NCBI RefSeq assembly: GCF_901827155.1
Contig: NZ_LR594659.1
Location: 4,216,001 to 4,280,000 of the forward strand
Length of the DNA: 64,000 bases
Reading direction: 5' to 3'
DNA from: Variovorax sp. PBL-H6
GTDB taxonomy: Bacteria > Pseudomonadota > Gammaproteobacteria > Burkholderiales > Burkholderiaceae_C
Part shown: positions 9,242 through 18,320 of the stretch, in pieces
Layout: each line of letters begins with the position of its first letter
Numbering within the stretch: the stretch's first letter is position 1
Notes under the pieces: generated by a model
What the model was told of the DNA's origin: nothing
The model's input: the letters and a program-made list of their open reading frames with translations, nothing else
The model's database searches: none
Made by a program: the position numbers and the translations under genes

Positions 9242-9504
9242 TAGCTGCCCCTGTCGCATGCTCACGCCGCGAGCTGGCGAAACCGGCCAACGTTAACGAA
9301 CCGGCCAGCCGCGGGTGTAGACGCAATGCTTTGCACCGATTTGCGACCGAGAAGCACGCCATAGGCCACAAGCAACCCGGATAGCGCTGGAAAGGTCCTC
9401 GAATGACAAGCCTCCCCCAAACTGGCTCAGCTGTGAGCTTGGCCGGCCCCGAACCCCGCTGCGACCTCCGATGTGAACGACCACAAGCATGTAGACAAGG
9501 GACC

Positions 9505-10485
9505 ATGAAAGCCAACCTAACTGCGCGGAACGCGCGAGCACTACTCACTTTCGCGCTCCCGCTTCTGGCTGCCGCTGCAGTCCATGCGCAAGCCCTCTGG
9601 AAGCCCGACCACCCTGTGACGCTGGTAGTGCCCTACGCGGCAGGTGGCGGCACAGACGTGACAGCCCGGGCCGTATCCCGGCAACTCGCCGTTCTCTGGG
9701 GCGAGCCTGTAGTCGTTGAAAACTTGCCGGGCGCGGACGGCCTAATCGGCACACGTCGCGTGATGGACGCTCGACCTGACGGGCACACGCTGCTGTTGCA
9801 GGTGCCATCGCTTGTGCTCATGAAGTACACGCCAGGCATGAAGGGCATCGACCCATTGGCCCGATTGGAGCCTGTGACGGCGATAGCGCAGGCGCCCAAT
9901 GCGTTTGTCGTCAGCAGCAAACTGCCAGTCCGGACATTGCCCGAGTTGTTTCAGTACTGCAGAACATCACGCAAGCCATGCTCCGTTGGCGCTGGTGAGA
10001 ACATCGGTCGCCTGACTGGCAAGCGACTTGCCGCCGAGTCGGGAGTGCCGGACCTCATCGTCGTTAGCTACCGCGGCACTGCTGCCATTGTGCAGGACCT
10101 GATCGCCGGAAACCTTGATTTCGCGGTCACCGGCATCACCGCTGCACTGCCGCATCACCGGGCCGGCACCCTGCGCATCGTAGCCACGCAGGGTCCCCGG
10201 CGCGCGGCGGTGCTGCCCGAGGTCCCTACAACAGCTGAAACCGGTTCGCCCCAGTACGACTCAGTGAGTTGGTTTGGCCTGTTCGCGCCTAGGGGAACGC
10301 CGGCGAGAATCACCACGAGCATCGTCGTCGCAGTGCGTGAAGCGGTGAACGACGCCGGTGTTCTTAAGGCCGTATCGGCCGCATCCGCCGAACCGGTTGC
10401 TAATTCGCCCGTCGAATTCGCCGATTTGGTTCGCAAAGAGGACAAAAAGCTGGGGGCACTGGCACAGCAATACCCCATCGAATGA
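9505..10485 (+). CDS. Bug/TctC-family receptor (cysteine-bearing subtype)
   Basis: A 326-residue receptor with a signal peptide of about 28 residues ending VHAQA. Ligand loops are VVPYAAGGGTDVTAR, ENLPGADGLIG, RPDGHTLLLQ and VVSYRGTAAIVQDL. It has two cysteines seven residues apart in the central lobe (YCRTSRKPCS), a spacing repeated in the receptor at 20849 and absent from the other copies, which hints at a disulfide. The two proteins are clearly sister genes, and each is followed by a second receptor of another subtype. ATG 9505 has AAGGG upstream. Probably serves uptake of the module B substrate. Confidence 0.9.
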   Translation: MKANLTARNARALLTFALPLLAAAAVHAQALWKPDHPVTLVVPYAAGGGTDVTARAVSRQLAVLWGEPVVVENLPGADGLIGTRRVMDARPDGHTLLLQVPSLVLMKYTPGMKGIDPLARLEPVTAIAQAPNAFVVSSKLPVRTLPELFQYCRTSRKPCSVGAGENIGRLTGKRLAAESGVPDLIVVSYRGTAAIVQDLIAGNLDFAVTGITAALPHHRAGTLRIVATQGPRRAAVLPEVPTTAETGSPQYDSVSWFGLFAPRGTPARITTSIVVAVREAVNDAGVLKAVSAASAEPVANSPVEFADLVRKEDKKLGALAQQYPIE

Positions 10486-11173
10486 CTGTCGGCTTGGCAG
10501 ACAATGCGGGCATCTGCCACTGCTGGGGCTCCGGTAACAGGTGTTCCACCTCAGCGAATGCAGGCATCTCATCGCCGGCTCTACGAGGTTTCTGTTCGCA
10601 CGTTGCCACTGAGAACCGAAGCCGGCCGAGGTCGAGTGGCAGCGCCATCGAGGCTGATTGGTGCGACGTCAACTCGGACTGACGACCGCCGAAGCATCCC
10701 CCCGCCAGGCCCAAATCTCACAGCAGCCGCGCGTCGCCACAAGACGAGGCGCTCAGCGGCATGCTGGCCCCGGAGCCGCCAAAGCACTGGCCGCGCGCGA
10801 GATCGCGGACTCGGTCTCAATGCTGCTCAACATCAGCGGCGCCGGCATGCGCAACTTGCGGCCCCAGCCCTGCCGCCGGACGAGCCTAGCCGCAAGGGCT
10901 TGGGTCTCACTGTGCTTGAACGCCGCCTTGCAGACGGCGCTGCAAGGCGCGCCAACGTATTGACGAGCTTGCAGCAGAACGTCACCGTGGATTGCTCCTT
11001 CTTCGTGAGCTGCCAGCACGGCGCAGCAGCAATCCCGGAACCGCATCCTCGTTTTTGTCGCGCATGCGACTTCACGGAGCTTTCGAGCTTGCCATCAGTT
11101 GTATCTGTCTCATAATGACAGAACAACCAGCCGAGCACATTCGGTGCTACGGCGACACCTGGAGACACACTAG
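10486..11173. other. Intergenic stretch between two Bug genes, with operator-like palindrome
   Basis: Nearly 690 bases with no coding region I can support: the open frames here lack family resemblance and conflict with one another. Near its right end, CTGTCTCATAATGACAG (11105-11121) resembles the palindrome in front of the lipoprotein gene, so a promoter for 11174 onward is likely here. The rest may be the remnant of a lost gene. Confidence 0.45.
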
Positions 11174-12160
11174 ATGAGATCGAGCCGCCCCCAACTGACG
11201 TTCAATCGCCGCGCCGCGCTACGCGTGCTTGGTTTCGCAGCCGGCGGCTTCGCCTCGGCACTGTCGATGGCTGAGGACGCCTGGAAGCCTACACGGCCGA
11301 TCACTATCGTCGTCCCGTTCCCAGCCGGAGGCGGCTCCGACATTGCCGGGCGCCTCTTGGCGCAGCAACTCTCCACACGCCTGGGCCAAGCAGTGGTAGT
11401 GGAGAACAAGGCGGGCGCCAGCGGCGCCATCGGTTCCGAGTTTGTGTATCGGGCGACGCCCGATGGCTATACCCTGCTGCTGGGCGGACTCGACGCCCAG
11501 GGCATGTACCCACACCTGCGCAAGGTCGGGTTCGATTCTGCTCGCTTTGTCCAACTCGGTGGAACGGCCCAGATGGGCTACGCGCTGATGGGGCGCGCGG
11601 AACTGCCTGCGGACAACCTCTCTGCCTTGATCGCGCTTGCGAAGCAAAAGGAGCTGACCTATGGCAGTGGAAGCACCGGATCATCGCTACATGTTGTCAT
11701 GGAGTTGTTCGCGCGTGAAGCGGGCATCAAGCTGCTGCACGTGCCCTACCAGGGTGCCGGCCCGGCGCTGCAGGCCATTGCGGGCGGCCAAGTCGACCTG
11801 ATGCCGGTACCCATCGCCGTCGCGCCGCAGTATCGTTCGCGATTGAAGGCCTACGGATCGACGGCAGCAAAGCGCGTTGAGTCGATCAAGGACATTCCAA
11901 CGCTGCGCGAACAGGGCCTCAACGTGGTGTGCGAATCCTGGGGTGCACTGCTCGCGCCGCCGGGTACTCCGCAGCCCATCGTGCAGACGCTGTCGGCCGC
12001 GTTGCAAGACTCCGTGGCATCGCCGGAGATGATGAAGAAGTGGGCCGAGATGGGTATGACCCCCGTCAGCTTGCCGACGGCGCAGTTCGCACAGTTCTAC
12101 TCCGACGAGTACCGCAAGTGGGGCGAGGTTATCCGCGTCACCAACATCCGCCTGGACTAA
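11174..12160 (+). CDS. Bug/TctC-family receptor with Tat-like signal
   Basis: A 328-residue receptor. The N-terminus has a twin arginine (NRRAALRVLGF) before a hydrophobic stretch ending LSMAEDA, so Tat export is possible. Ligand loops are VVPFPAGGGSDIAGR, ENKAGASGAIGSEF, TPDGYTLLLG and HVPYQGAGPAL. The phrase ASGAIGSEF is shared with the receptor at 21891 (ASGVIGSEF), its closest relative in the window. ATG 11174 is preceded by GGAGA. The stop lies six bases before the hydrolase start, so 11174 through 20665 looks like one transcript. Confidence 0.9.
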   Translation: MRSSRPQLTFNRRAALRVLGFAAGGFASALSMAEDAWKPTRPITIVVPFPAGGGSDIAGRLLAQQLSTRLGQAVVVENKAGASGAIGSEFVYRATPDGYTLLLGGLDAQGMYPHLRKVGFDSARFVQLGGTAQMGYALMGRAELPADNLSALIALAKQKELTYGSGSTGSSLHVVMELFAREAGIKLLHVPYQGAGPALQAIAGGQVDLMPVPIAVAPQYRSRLKAYGSTAAKRVESIKDIPTLREQGLNVVCESWGALLAPPGTPQPIVQTLSAALQDSVASPEMMKKWAEMGMTPVSLPTAQFAQFYSDEYRKWGEVIRVTNIRLD

Positions 12161-12165
12161 TCGAC

Positions 12166-13044
12166 ATGACCGCGCATGCGAGCAGTCGCGCCTATGCACG
12201 GACGCGCAGCGGGCAGGTGCACTACCAGGTAATGGGCGAGGGACTACCACTGCTGTTGCTGAGCGAATCGCCCCGCACGCACCGGCAGTTTCGGCACCTC
12301 GCACCCTTGCTGGCACCGCATTTCCAGACGATCGCGGTTGACACACCGGGCTACGGCAACTCCGACCCGCCCGCACAGCCCGTGCGCATTGAGGACGTGG
12401 CCGCCACGCTGGTGGAGTTCGTGCAGCAACTGGGGCATGAGCGCGTGAAAGTGTTCGGAGTGCACACGGGTAACAAGCTGGCCGCGGTGCTCGCAGCAAA
12501 CTGGCCGCACATGGTGGACCGCGTGGTGCTCGCGGGCTATCCGCACAGCATCATCCCGGAGAACGCGGCACGCAACGCGGCCATCAAGCCGATCTTCGAT
12601 CGCTTCAACCCGCAATACGCAGCCGACGCGCATGGCTCGCACCGCGTGCGAGCCTGGGCGGCGGCGCAGGCAGCACTGGGCAACCTGTGGTGGCCGCAGA
12701 GGTTGCTGGTCGGCGCCGAAGTGACCGATGCCGACATCGGCGATGCGGAAGCGCACGCCATCGACTATGTGCAGGGGTGGCGCAACACGGTCGCGATGTA
12801 TGAGGCAGTCTTCGACCTCGACCTCGCCGGTTACCTCCAGCGCATCGCGGCGCCCGCCCTGGTTCTCGAATTCCGCGTTCCGCAGGAGCAGCACCTGGGT
12901 GCGCAGGCCGAACGCGTCGCCGCGTCCATGCAGGACGGCTGCGCCGCCGCCGTGGAGACGGGCTATCCACTTGCGCTGCAGGACAGCGCCGAATCGATCG
13001 CGCGCGCCTGCCTGCCCTTTCTGCTGGGCACCCCCGCCGCCTAG
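12166..13044 (+). CDS. Alpha/beta-hydrolase-fold protein with GxHxG elbow
   Basis: A 292-residue alpha/beta-hydrolase-fold protein. The oxyanion region is LLLLSESPRTHRQF, where classical members have an HG motif. The nucleophile elbow reads VFGVHTGNKLA, placing histidine where serine, cysteine or aspartate is expected. A likely late acid/base region (LVLEFRVPQEQH) follows. The copy at 56113 has the same elbow (GLHTG), so this is not a sequencing slip. It may be a non-classical hydrolase, a C-C lyase or a binding protein. The start at 12166 lies six bases after the receptor stop. The neighbouring acyl-CoA ligase suggests work on a carboxylate or thioester. Confidence 0.82.
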   Translation: MTAHASSRAYARTRSGQVHYQVMGEGLPLLLLSESPRTHRQFRHLAPLLAPHFQTIAVDTPGYGNSDPPAQPVRIEDVAATLVEFVQQLGHERVKVFGVHTGNKLAAVLAANWPHMVDRVVLAGYPHSIIPENAARNAAIKPIFDRFNPQYAADAHGSHRVRAWAAAQAALGNLWWPQRLLVGAEVTDADIGDAEAHAIDYVQGWRNTVAMYEAVFDLDLAGYLQRIAAPALVLEFRVPQEQHLGAQAERVAASMQDGCAAAVETGYPLALQDSAESIARACLPFLLGTPAA

Positions 13045-13070
13045 ACATCTCCACTCTCCGTCACACCATC

Positions 13071-14711
13071 ATGGAAGCTCCATTCACCATCCCGCGTACA
13101 CCTGAAGCCTATGCCTATCCGCTGCTGATAGGGCAGATCCTGAAATCGGCGCAGACCTGCAGCGCAGAACAGGAGATCGTGCACGGTGAGCGGCGCCATA
13201 CCTACGCACAACTGCAGGAGCGCGTGGCCAGGCTCGGGTCGGCGCTGAAGTCGCTAGGCATCGCCGCGGGAGACACCGTGGCGGTGATGGACTGGGACAC
13301 CCATCGCTACCTGGAAGCCTACTTCGCCGTGCCTATGTTGGGTGCGGTGCTCATGACTGCCAACTTCCGCCTGTCGGCAGAGCAGTTGGCCTACACGCTC
13401 AACCACTCGGGCGCCAAAGCGATCCTGGTGAACGCCGAGTTCCTGCCGATGCTGGAGGCGATCCGTCCGCACTTGCGCACGGTGGACCGCTTCGTGCTGC
13501 TGGACGACGGTAAGTCGGCCGCCATTCCGCCAGGCTTCTGCGGCGAGTACGAAGAACTGGTCGACTCGGGCGATCCGCAGCACCAGTTCGCCGACTTCGA
13601 CGAGAACACGCGCGCCACGATCTTCTACACCACCGGAACGACGGGTGCGCCCAAGGGGGTTTACTTCAGCCACCGGCAGATCGTTGTGTATGTGCTTGCA
13701 GTGACGGCCGCCCTGGCCAGTGGTGCAAACCATGCTCGAGTACACAGGGAAGACGTCTACATGCCGATCACGCCCATGTTTCATGTGCATGCCTGGGGCT
13801 TCCCGTACATGGCCACGATGCTGGGGCTCAAGCAGGTGTATCCGGGCCGGTACACGCCAGAGCGACTGTTGGCATTGATTCGCGGAGAGAAGGTCACCTT
13901 CTCACACTGCGTTCCCACGGTGCTGCATATGGTCCTCTCACATCCAGCCACCGACGTGCAGGATCTGCGAGGCTGGAAGGTCGTCATCGGAGGCTCGGCG
14001 CTTTCGGGCGGGCTGGCCGCCCTGGCGCGCGCACGCGGTATCGACATCTTCACCGGCTACGGCATGTCCGAGACCTGCTCTGCCGTTACGGTTGGGCGCG
14101 TCGGCACGGGCGACGAAGAAAGCCTAGCCGCGCGGACCGCCGCCGGCTATCCCACACCGCTGGTGCAATTGCGCGTCGTGGATGCGCAGATGAACGAACT
14201 TCCACACGACGGCAGCGCTGCAGGCGAAGTCGTCGCGCGTGCGCCCTGGCTGACGCAGGGCTACTTCAACAATCCTGAAGCGTCCGCCAGCCTGTGGTCG
14301 TCCGGATGGATGCACACCGGTGACATCGGCGTACTGGACGCGCGCGGCAAGCTGGTGCTGACCGACCGCATCAAGGATGTGATCAAGTCCGGTGGCGAGT
14401 GGGTTTCGTCCATCCAACTGGAAGATCTCATCTCGCGCCATCCAGAGGTGTCGGAAACGGCCGTGGTGGGCGTACCGGACGCGCACTGGGGCGAGCGGCC
14501 CTGTGCCTTCGTCGTGGGCAAGGCGGGTACGGCATTGCAGGCTGCGACGATCCGTGATCATCTTGCCGCCTTTGCGCACAGCGGAGAGATTTCGCGTTTC
14601 GCGATTCCCGAGCGCATCGAACTCGTCGAGACATTGCCCAAAACTAGCGTTGGCAAACTGGACAAGAAGCGCATCCGCGAGCAACTGGCTGGCGAGCGAA
14701 CAGCGCCATGA
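13071..14711 (+). CDS. AMP-forming acyl-CoA synthetase
   Basis: A 546-residue member of the ANL adenylate-forming superfamily, full length. Core motifs are present: the phosphate loop IFYTTGTTGAPKGVYF, A5 TGYGMSET, A7/A8 GWMHTGDIGVLD followed by DRIKDVIKSGGEW, and the catalytic lysine in SVGKLDKKRIRE near the C-terminus. Family members make an acyl-adenylate and then an acyl-CoA. The length and motif set fit medium/long-chain or aryl-alkanoate ligases such as the AlkK type. The stop overlaps the PrpF-like start by four bases (ATGA), so it is translationally coupled. It probably activates the module B carboxylate in the cytoplasm. Confidence 0.92.
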   Translation: MEAPFTIPRTPEAYAYPLLIGQILKSAQTCSAEQEIVHGERRHTYAQLQERVARLGSALKSLGIAAGDTVAVMDWDTHRYLEAYFAVPMLGAVLMTANFRLSAEQLAYTLNHSGAKAILVNAEFLPMLEAIRPHLRTVDRFVLLDDGKSAAIPPGFCGEYEELVDSGDPQHQFADFDENTRATIFYTTGTTGAPKGVYFSHRQIVVYVLAVTAALASGANHARVHREDVYMPITPMFHVHAWGFPYMATMLGLKQVYPGRYTPERLLALIRGEKVTFSHCVPTVLHMVLSHPATDVQDLRGWKVVIGGSALSGGLAALARARGIDIFTGYGMSETCSAVTVGRVGTGDEESLAARTAAGYPTPLVQLRVVDAQMNELPHDGSAAGEVVARAPWLTQGYFNNPEASASLWSSGWMHTGDIGVLDARGKLVLTDRIKDVIKSGGEWVSSIQLEDLISRHPEVSETAVVGVPDAHWGERPCAFVVGKAGTALQAATIRDHLAAFAHSGEISRFAIPERIELVETLPKTSVGKLDKKRIREQLAGERTAP

Positions 14712-15838
14712 GCAGCTTCGGCGAGCAGGTCACATTGCCCTGCGTATTGATGCGCGGTGGCACAAGCAAGGCGGTGTTCTTCCAAGAGTCCGCGCTTCCA
14801 CCGCCCGGCGCCGCACGCGACGAATTGCTGATCCGTGTGATGGGCGCGGGCGATCCGTTGCAGATCGATGGACTGGGCGGCTCGCATCTGTCCACGTCCA
14901 AGGTGGCAATCATCGCGCCATCGCGTCGCGACGACGCCGATGTGGACTACACCTTTGTGCAGGTCGATGTGGAGCAGCGTCAGGTATTCCATGACGGAAA
15001 CTGCGGGAACATCTCCGCTGCGGTTGGCCCCTACGCCATCGACGAAGGCTTGGTGCAGGCGAAGGAGCCGTCCACCGTGGTGCGCATCCACAACGTGAAC
15101 ACCGGCGCGCTGATGGTGGCACGGGTGCCCGTGTCGGGCGGGCGCGCACAGGTGCTCGGCAACTGCGCGATTCCGGGCGTGCCCGGGACCGCGGCAGAAG
15201 TCCTTATGGACTATGCCGAAGCGATCGGCTCGGGAACTGGACATTTGCTGCCGACAGGAAACGTGAGCGACCTGTTGATGTTGGAGGACGGCCGGCAGAT
15301 CGAAGTGTCAATCTGTGACGCGGGCAATCCTTGCGTCTTCGTGCGCGCTGCGGACGTGGGCCTCAGAGGCGATGAAGCACCAGCCACGCTGAACGCTTCC
15401 CCTCAGCAGTGCGTGCTGCAGGAAATCCGTGGCAAGTGCGGTGTCCGCCTGAACTTCTGGAGTGACTGGCGTGATGCGGAGTTGCCTGCGATGCCAATGC
15501 TGGTGCTCGTGTCGACACCCGCAAACGTCGAGGACTGCGATGTCATGACGCGGTTGTTCTACAAGAACACCTGCCATCCCAGCATTGCCGCGACGGGCGC
15601 GATTTGCGTCGCTGCGGCTGCCTGTGTCCCCGGCAGCGTAGTGCATGCGACGCGCTCAGAAGCGACATCGGGCGTCATGCGTATCGGCCATCCCTCGGGC
15701 GTGACGCCGGTGCGCGTGCAACTCTCCGCTACTGCTCAGGCCCAGCCGCAGTTCGACGTGCTGGGCTTCGCTCGCACCGCGCGCCGGCTGATGGCCGGGG
15801 AGGTCTTTCTACCCGACTACAACGAGACACCCAGATGA
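14708..15838 (+). CDS. PrpF-family isomerase
   Basis: 376 residues with the same signatures as the module A copy: CVLMRGGTSKAVFF, lysine in LSTSKVAII and cysteine in NCGNISAAVGPYAI. It overlaps the acyl-CoA synthetase at its start and the flavin reductase fusion at its end, each by four bases. In PrpF proteins these residues move a double bond by proton transfer. Here the neighbours are an MmgE/PrpD protein two genes on and a two-component monooxygenase, so its substrate probably differs from that of module A. 4-Oxalomesaconate tautomerase-like activity is one option if the pathway opens an aromatic ring. Confidence 0.87.
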   Translation: MSSFGEQVTLPCVLMRGGTSKAVFFQESALPPPGAARDELLIRVMGAGDPLQIDGLGGSHLSTSKVAIIAPSRRDDADVDYTFVQVDVEQRQVFHDGNCGNISAAVGPYAIDEGLVQAKEPSTVVRIHNVNTGALMVARVPVSGGRAQVLGNCAIPGVPGTAAEVLMDYAEAIGSGTGHLLPTGNVSDLLMLEDGRQIEVSICDAGNPCVFVRAADVGLRGDEAPATLNASPQQCVLQEIRGKCGVRLNFWSDWRDAELPAMPMLVLVSTPANVEDCDVMTRLFYKNTCHPSIAATGAICVAAAACVPGSVVHATRSEATSGVMRIGHPSGVTPVRVQLSATAQAQPQFDVLGFARTARRLMAGEVFLPDYNETPR

Positions 15839-16929
15839 ATTCACCCACACGGTTCGATAAGCGCCAGCTACGTGATGCGTTAGGGACTTTCGCGACGGGA
15901 GTCACTATCGTGACCACCCGCGATCGCTCAGGTGCGATCCATGGCCTGACAGCCAATTCCTTCAGCTCGGTATCTCTTGAGCCGCCTTTGGTGCTGTGGA
16001 GTCAGTCGCACACTTCACGCAGCCATGAGGCGTTCCTGGAGAGCGACCATTTCGCAATCAACATCTTGGCTGAGGACCAGGTCGCGCTGTCGAACTTGTT
16101 TGCAAAATCCGCAATAGATGACAAGTTTGCAGGGCTGGATCACGATAGCGGCGTGGGCGGGGTGCCCGTATTGAAGGGAACTGCGGCCCATCTCGAGTGC
16201 GAGAAGATCGCCATGTATCCGGGCGGGGACCACACCGTCTATCTCGGCCGGGTAGAGCGCATCGGCAGTTCCGGTCTCCGGCCACTCGTGTTCGAAGGCG
16301 GTCGCTATGCCGTCGCATACGCCCATGATGTCGGGCCGCTAGAAGTGCGCACAGGCGCACTGGCATCGCCCTCCGCGACCCTGGTGCGGCGCGTGGAGGA
16401 TGCGCTTCCGGGTCTGGCCACGCGCCTTGGCGAGCATACCCTCTGCCTCTGTGTGTGGGGCAATCGTGGTCCGACGACGATCCACTGGGAACCGTCAGCG
16501 AAGCCGGTCAGTTCCGAACTGCGCCTGGGACTGGTGATGAACGTGACGGCGTCCGCATCAGGACGGGCCTTCGCCGCGTTCCTTCCTGAGCAGGTGACGC
16601 AGACTTTCGTGGGCGAGGACCTGCGCCTCTTCCGCACGGCAGGGCTAGACGCTGCCGCGCAACGGCAGGCGTTCGACGCCGAGATATCAGCGACCCGCGA
16701 AAAGGGGATCGCCCGCGCGGCCGGCCTTTGGCCTGCCGAACGGCTGCATGGTGTGACGACCAACGCGTTCAGCGTCCCCCTTCTGGACGACGCGGGTCGA
16801 ATGGTGATGGCCCTTACCGTTGTGTCGCCAGCGGATCGTCTCTCGGATGACTGGGATGGGGCTGTCCCGCGTGCCCTGAAGGACGCGGCGCGGACGTTCG
16901 CGGGAAGCCAAGGTGCCTCATGCAAGTGA
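15835..16929 (+). CDS. Flavin reductase fused to an IclR effector-binding domain
   Basis: A 364-residue two-domain protein. Residues about 5-165 are a short-chain flavin reductase with GTFATGVTIVTT, GLTANSFSSVSLEPPLVLW, FAINILAED and GGDHTVYLGRV. Residues about 175-360 match the ligand-binding half of IclR regulators, with LGEHTLCLCVWGNRGPTTI, NVTASASGRAFAAFLP and a late NAFSVPLLDDAGRMVMALTV; there is no IclR helix-turn-helix. The start ATG overlaps the previous stop. Family knowledge: in Acinetobacter p-hydroxyphenylacetate hydroxylase the reductase has a C-terminal MarR-like domain that senses substrate and controls flavin reduction. By analogy the IclR half may gate reduced-flavin supply to the monooxygenase at 18321. 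Confidence 0.88.
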   Translation: MNSPTRFDKRQLRDALGTFATGVTIVTTRDRSGAIHGLTANSFSSVSLEPPLVLWSQSHTSRSHEAFLESDHFAINILAEDQVALSNLFAKSAIDDKFAGLDHDSGVGGVPVLKGTAAHLECEKIAMYPGGDHTVYLGRVERIGSSGLRPLVFEGGRYAVAYAHDVGPLEVRTGALASPSATLVRRVEDALPGLATRLGEHTLCLCVWGNRGPTTIHWEPSAKPVSSELRLGLVMNVTASASGRAFAAFLPEQVTQTFVGEDLRLFRTAGLDAAAQRQAFDAEISATREKGIARAAGLWPAERLHGVTTNAFSVPLLDDAGRMVMALTVVSPADRLSDDWDGAVPRALKDAARTFAGSQGASCK

Positions 16930-18320
16930 TTCCCCAGTTGCCCGGAACCCAGACAGAGCAGATTGCGCGCTTCGCCCTCCAACTGCAGCTGAATGCGCTC
17001 CCTCCCGAGGTGCTGACGCTTGCGAAGCGGCATCTGCTCGATACGCTGGGCATTGCGATTGCATCCTCCGCCTTCGACTTCGGAAAGGTCACATTGGACG
17101 CGGTGCAGCCGATGGGCCGGGGCGAAGACGCCGCCGCCATCGGCTCCGGCCTCAGGCTTCCCGCGCCATCGGCAGCGCTGCTGAATGCAACACTGGCGCA
17201 CGGGCTGGACTACGACGACACACACATTGGCGGCGTCTACCATGCGAGCGCCGCAGCGATGGGTGCTGCCTTTGCCGCAGGACAGGCCACCGGTGCGAAC
17301 GGGTCTCGGGTGCTGGTGGCCTATGTTGCAGCAATGGAGGTTGGATGCCGCATCGCGATCGCAGGTGCGGGCGAGTTGACGCGACGCGGCTTCCATCCCA
17401 CCGCAGTATGTGGCGCCTACGCCGCCACAGTTGCCGCAGGCATGCTTTACGGTCTCGATGAGAGGACCTTGGTGCATGCCATGGGACTCGCCGGCAGCAT
17501 GTCCGCAGGCATGTTGGAGATGGGCGACTCCTGGCTCAAGCGCCTCCACCCGGGATGGGCTGCCCATGCGGGCGTAACAGCGGCCTTGTTCGGCCGGGCG
17601 GGCTTCGTCGGGCCCACCACCAGCATGGATGGCACGCGCGGCTTCTACGCTACCCACGTTGGTCGCATGCCGCAGCCCAAGGAAATGCCAGCCTTCGCCC
17701 TAGGCGAGCGCTGGCGCGTGTTGGACATCGCGCTCAAGCCGTACCCCTGCTGCCACGTCATCCACGCTTTCGTCGACGCAGCACTGGAACTGCGCGCGCA
17801 GTTCGACGTCGGTGACGTGGAGCGGATCGAATGCCCGCTGGTTCTCGACTGGCACAAATTGATTGCCGAGCCGCGTGCGGAGTGCGTGAAGCCGGCAACA
17901 CCCTATCGCGCGCTCTTCAGCATGCAGTACGTAGTGGCGCTCTCGCTGCTGCGCGGTCGGGTCGAACTAGCGGATTTCTATGACCGTCCGTTGCAGGCGC
18001 CCGACATCCTCGCTTTGGCGAACAAGGTGTGGTGCATCGACGACCCGCTCAGCGACTATCCCGCCCATTTTCCGGGCGAGTTGGTGGTTCACCTGCGCGA
18101 CGGACGCGTACTGCGCTGCCGCAAGCCCGTGAGTCTGGGAACGCCGGAGATCCCGCTGTCGCAGTCGGCGCTGCAGTCGAAGTACCTGTCGAACGCAACC
18201 CGCGTCATCCATGCCGATGCCGCGCAGCAGTTGCAGGAGCTGGTAATGCGTATCGACACCCTGGACTGCCTAACCCCCATGCTCGCGCTGAGCGTTGCAT
18301 CCACTATCAAGGAGCACTGA
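16920..18320 (+). CDS. MmgE/PrpD-family hydratase/dehydratase
   Basis: A 466-residue MmgE/PrpD protein. It shows GLDYDDTHIGGVYHASA, HPTAVCGAYAATVAAGML, WLKRLHPGWAAHAGV and LKPYPCCHVIHAFVDAAL, the usual order of helical-domain and active-site motifs. The start overlaps the flavin reductase stop by ten bases and the stop abuts the monooxygenase ATG, placing it inside the operon. Known members dehydrate 2-methylcitrate or hydrate/isomerise related tricarboxylates (including cis-aconitate decarboxylase in fungi and mammals). With the PrpF-like gene in the same operon it may handle a branched or unsaturated dicarboxylate. The exact substrate is unknown. Confidence 0.88.
   Translation: MQVIPQLPGTQTEQIARFALQLQLNALPPEVLTLAKRHLLDTLGIAIASSAFDFGKVTLDAVQPMGRGEDAAAIGSGLRLPAPSAALLNATLAHGLDYDDTHIGGVYHASAAAMGAAFAAGQATGANGSRVLVAYVAAMEVGCRIAIAGAGELTRRGFHPTAVCGAYAATVAAGMLYGLDERTLVHAMGLAGSMSAGMLEMGDSWLKRLHPGWAAHAGVTAALFGRAGFVGPTTSMDGTRGFYATHVGRMPQPKEMPAFALGERWRVLDIALKPYPCCHVIHAFVDAALELRAQFDVGDVERIECPLVLDWHKLIAEPRAECVKPATPYRALFSMQYVVALSLLRGRVELADFYDRPLQAPDILALANKVWCIDDPLSDYPAHFPGELVVHLRDGRVLRCRKPVSLGTPEIPLSQSALQSKYLSNATRVIHADAAQQLQELVMRIDTLDCLTPMLALSVASTIKEH

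Noticed and set aside
10504..11115. A 200-codon open frame between two receptors
   Set aside because: It is rich in Arg, Ala and Pro, resembles no family, and conflicts with several equally open frames; typical of non-coding GC-rich DNA.
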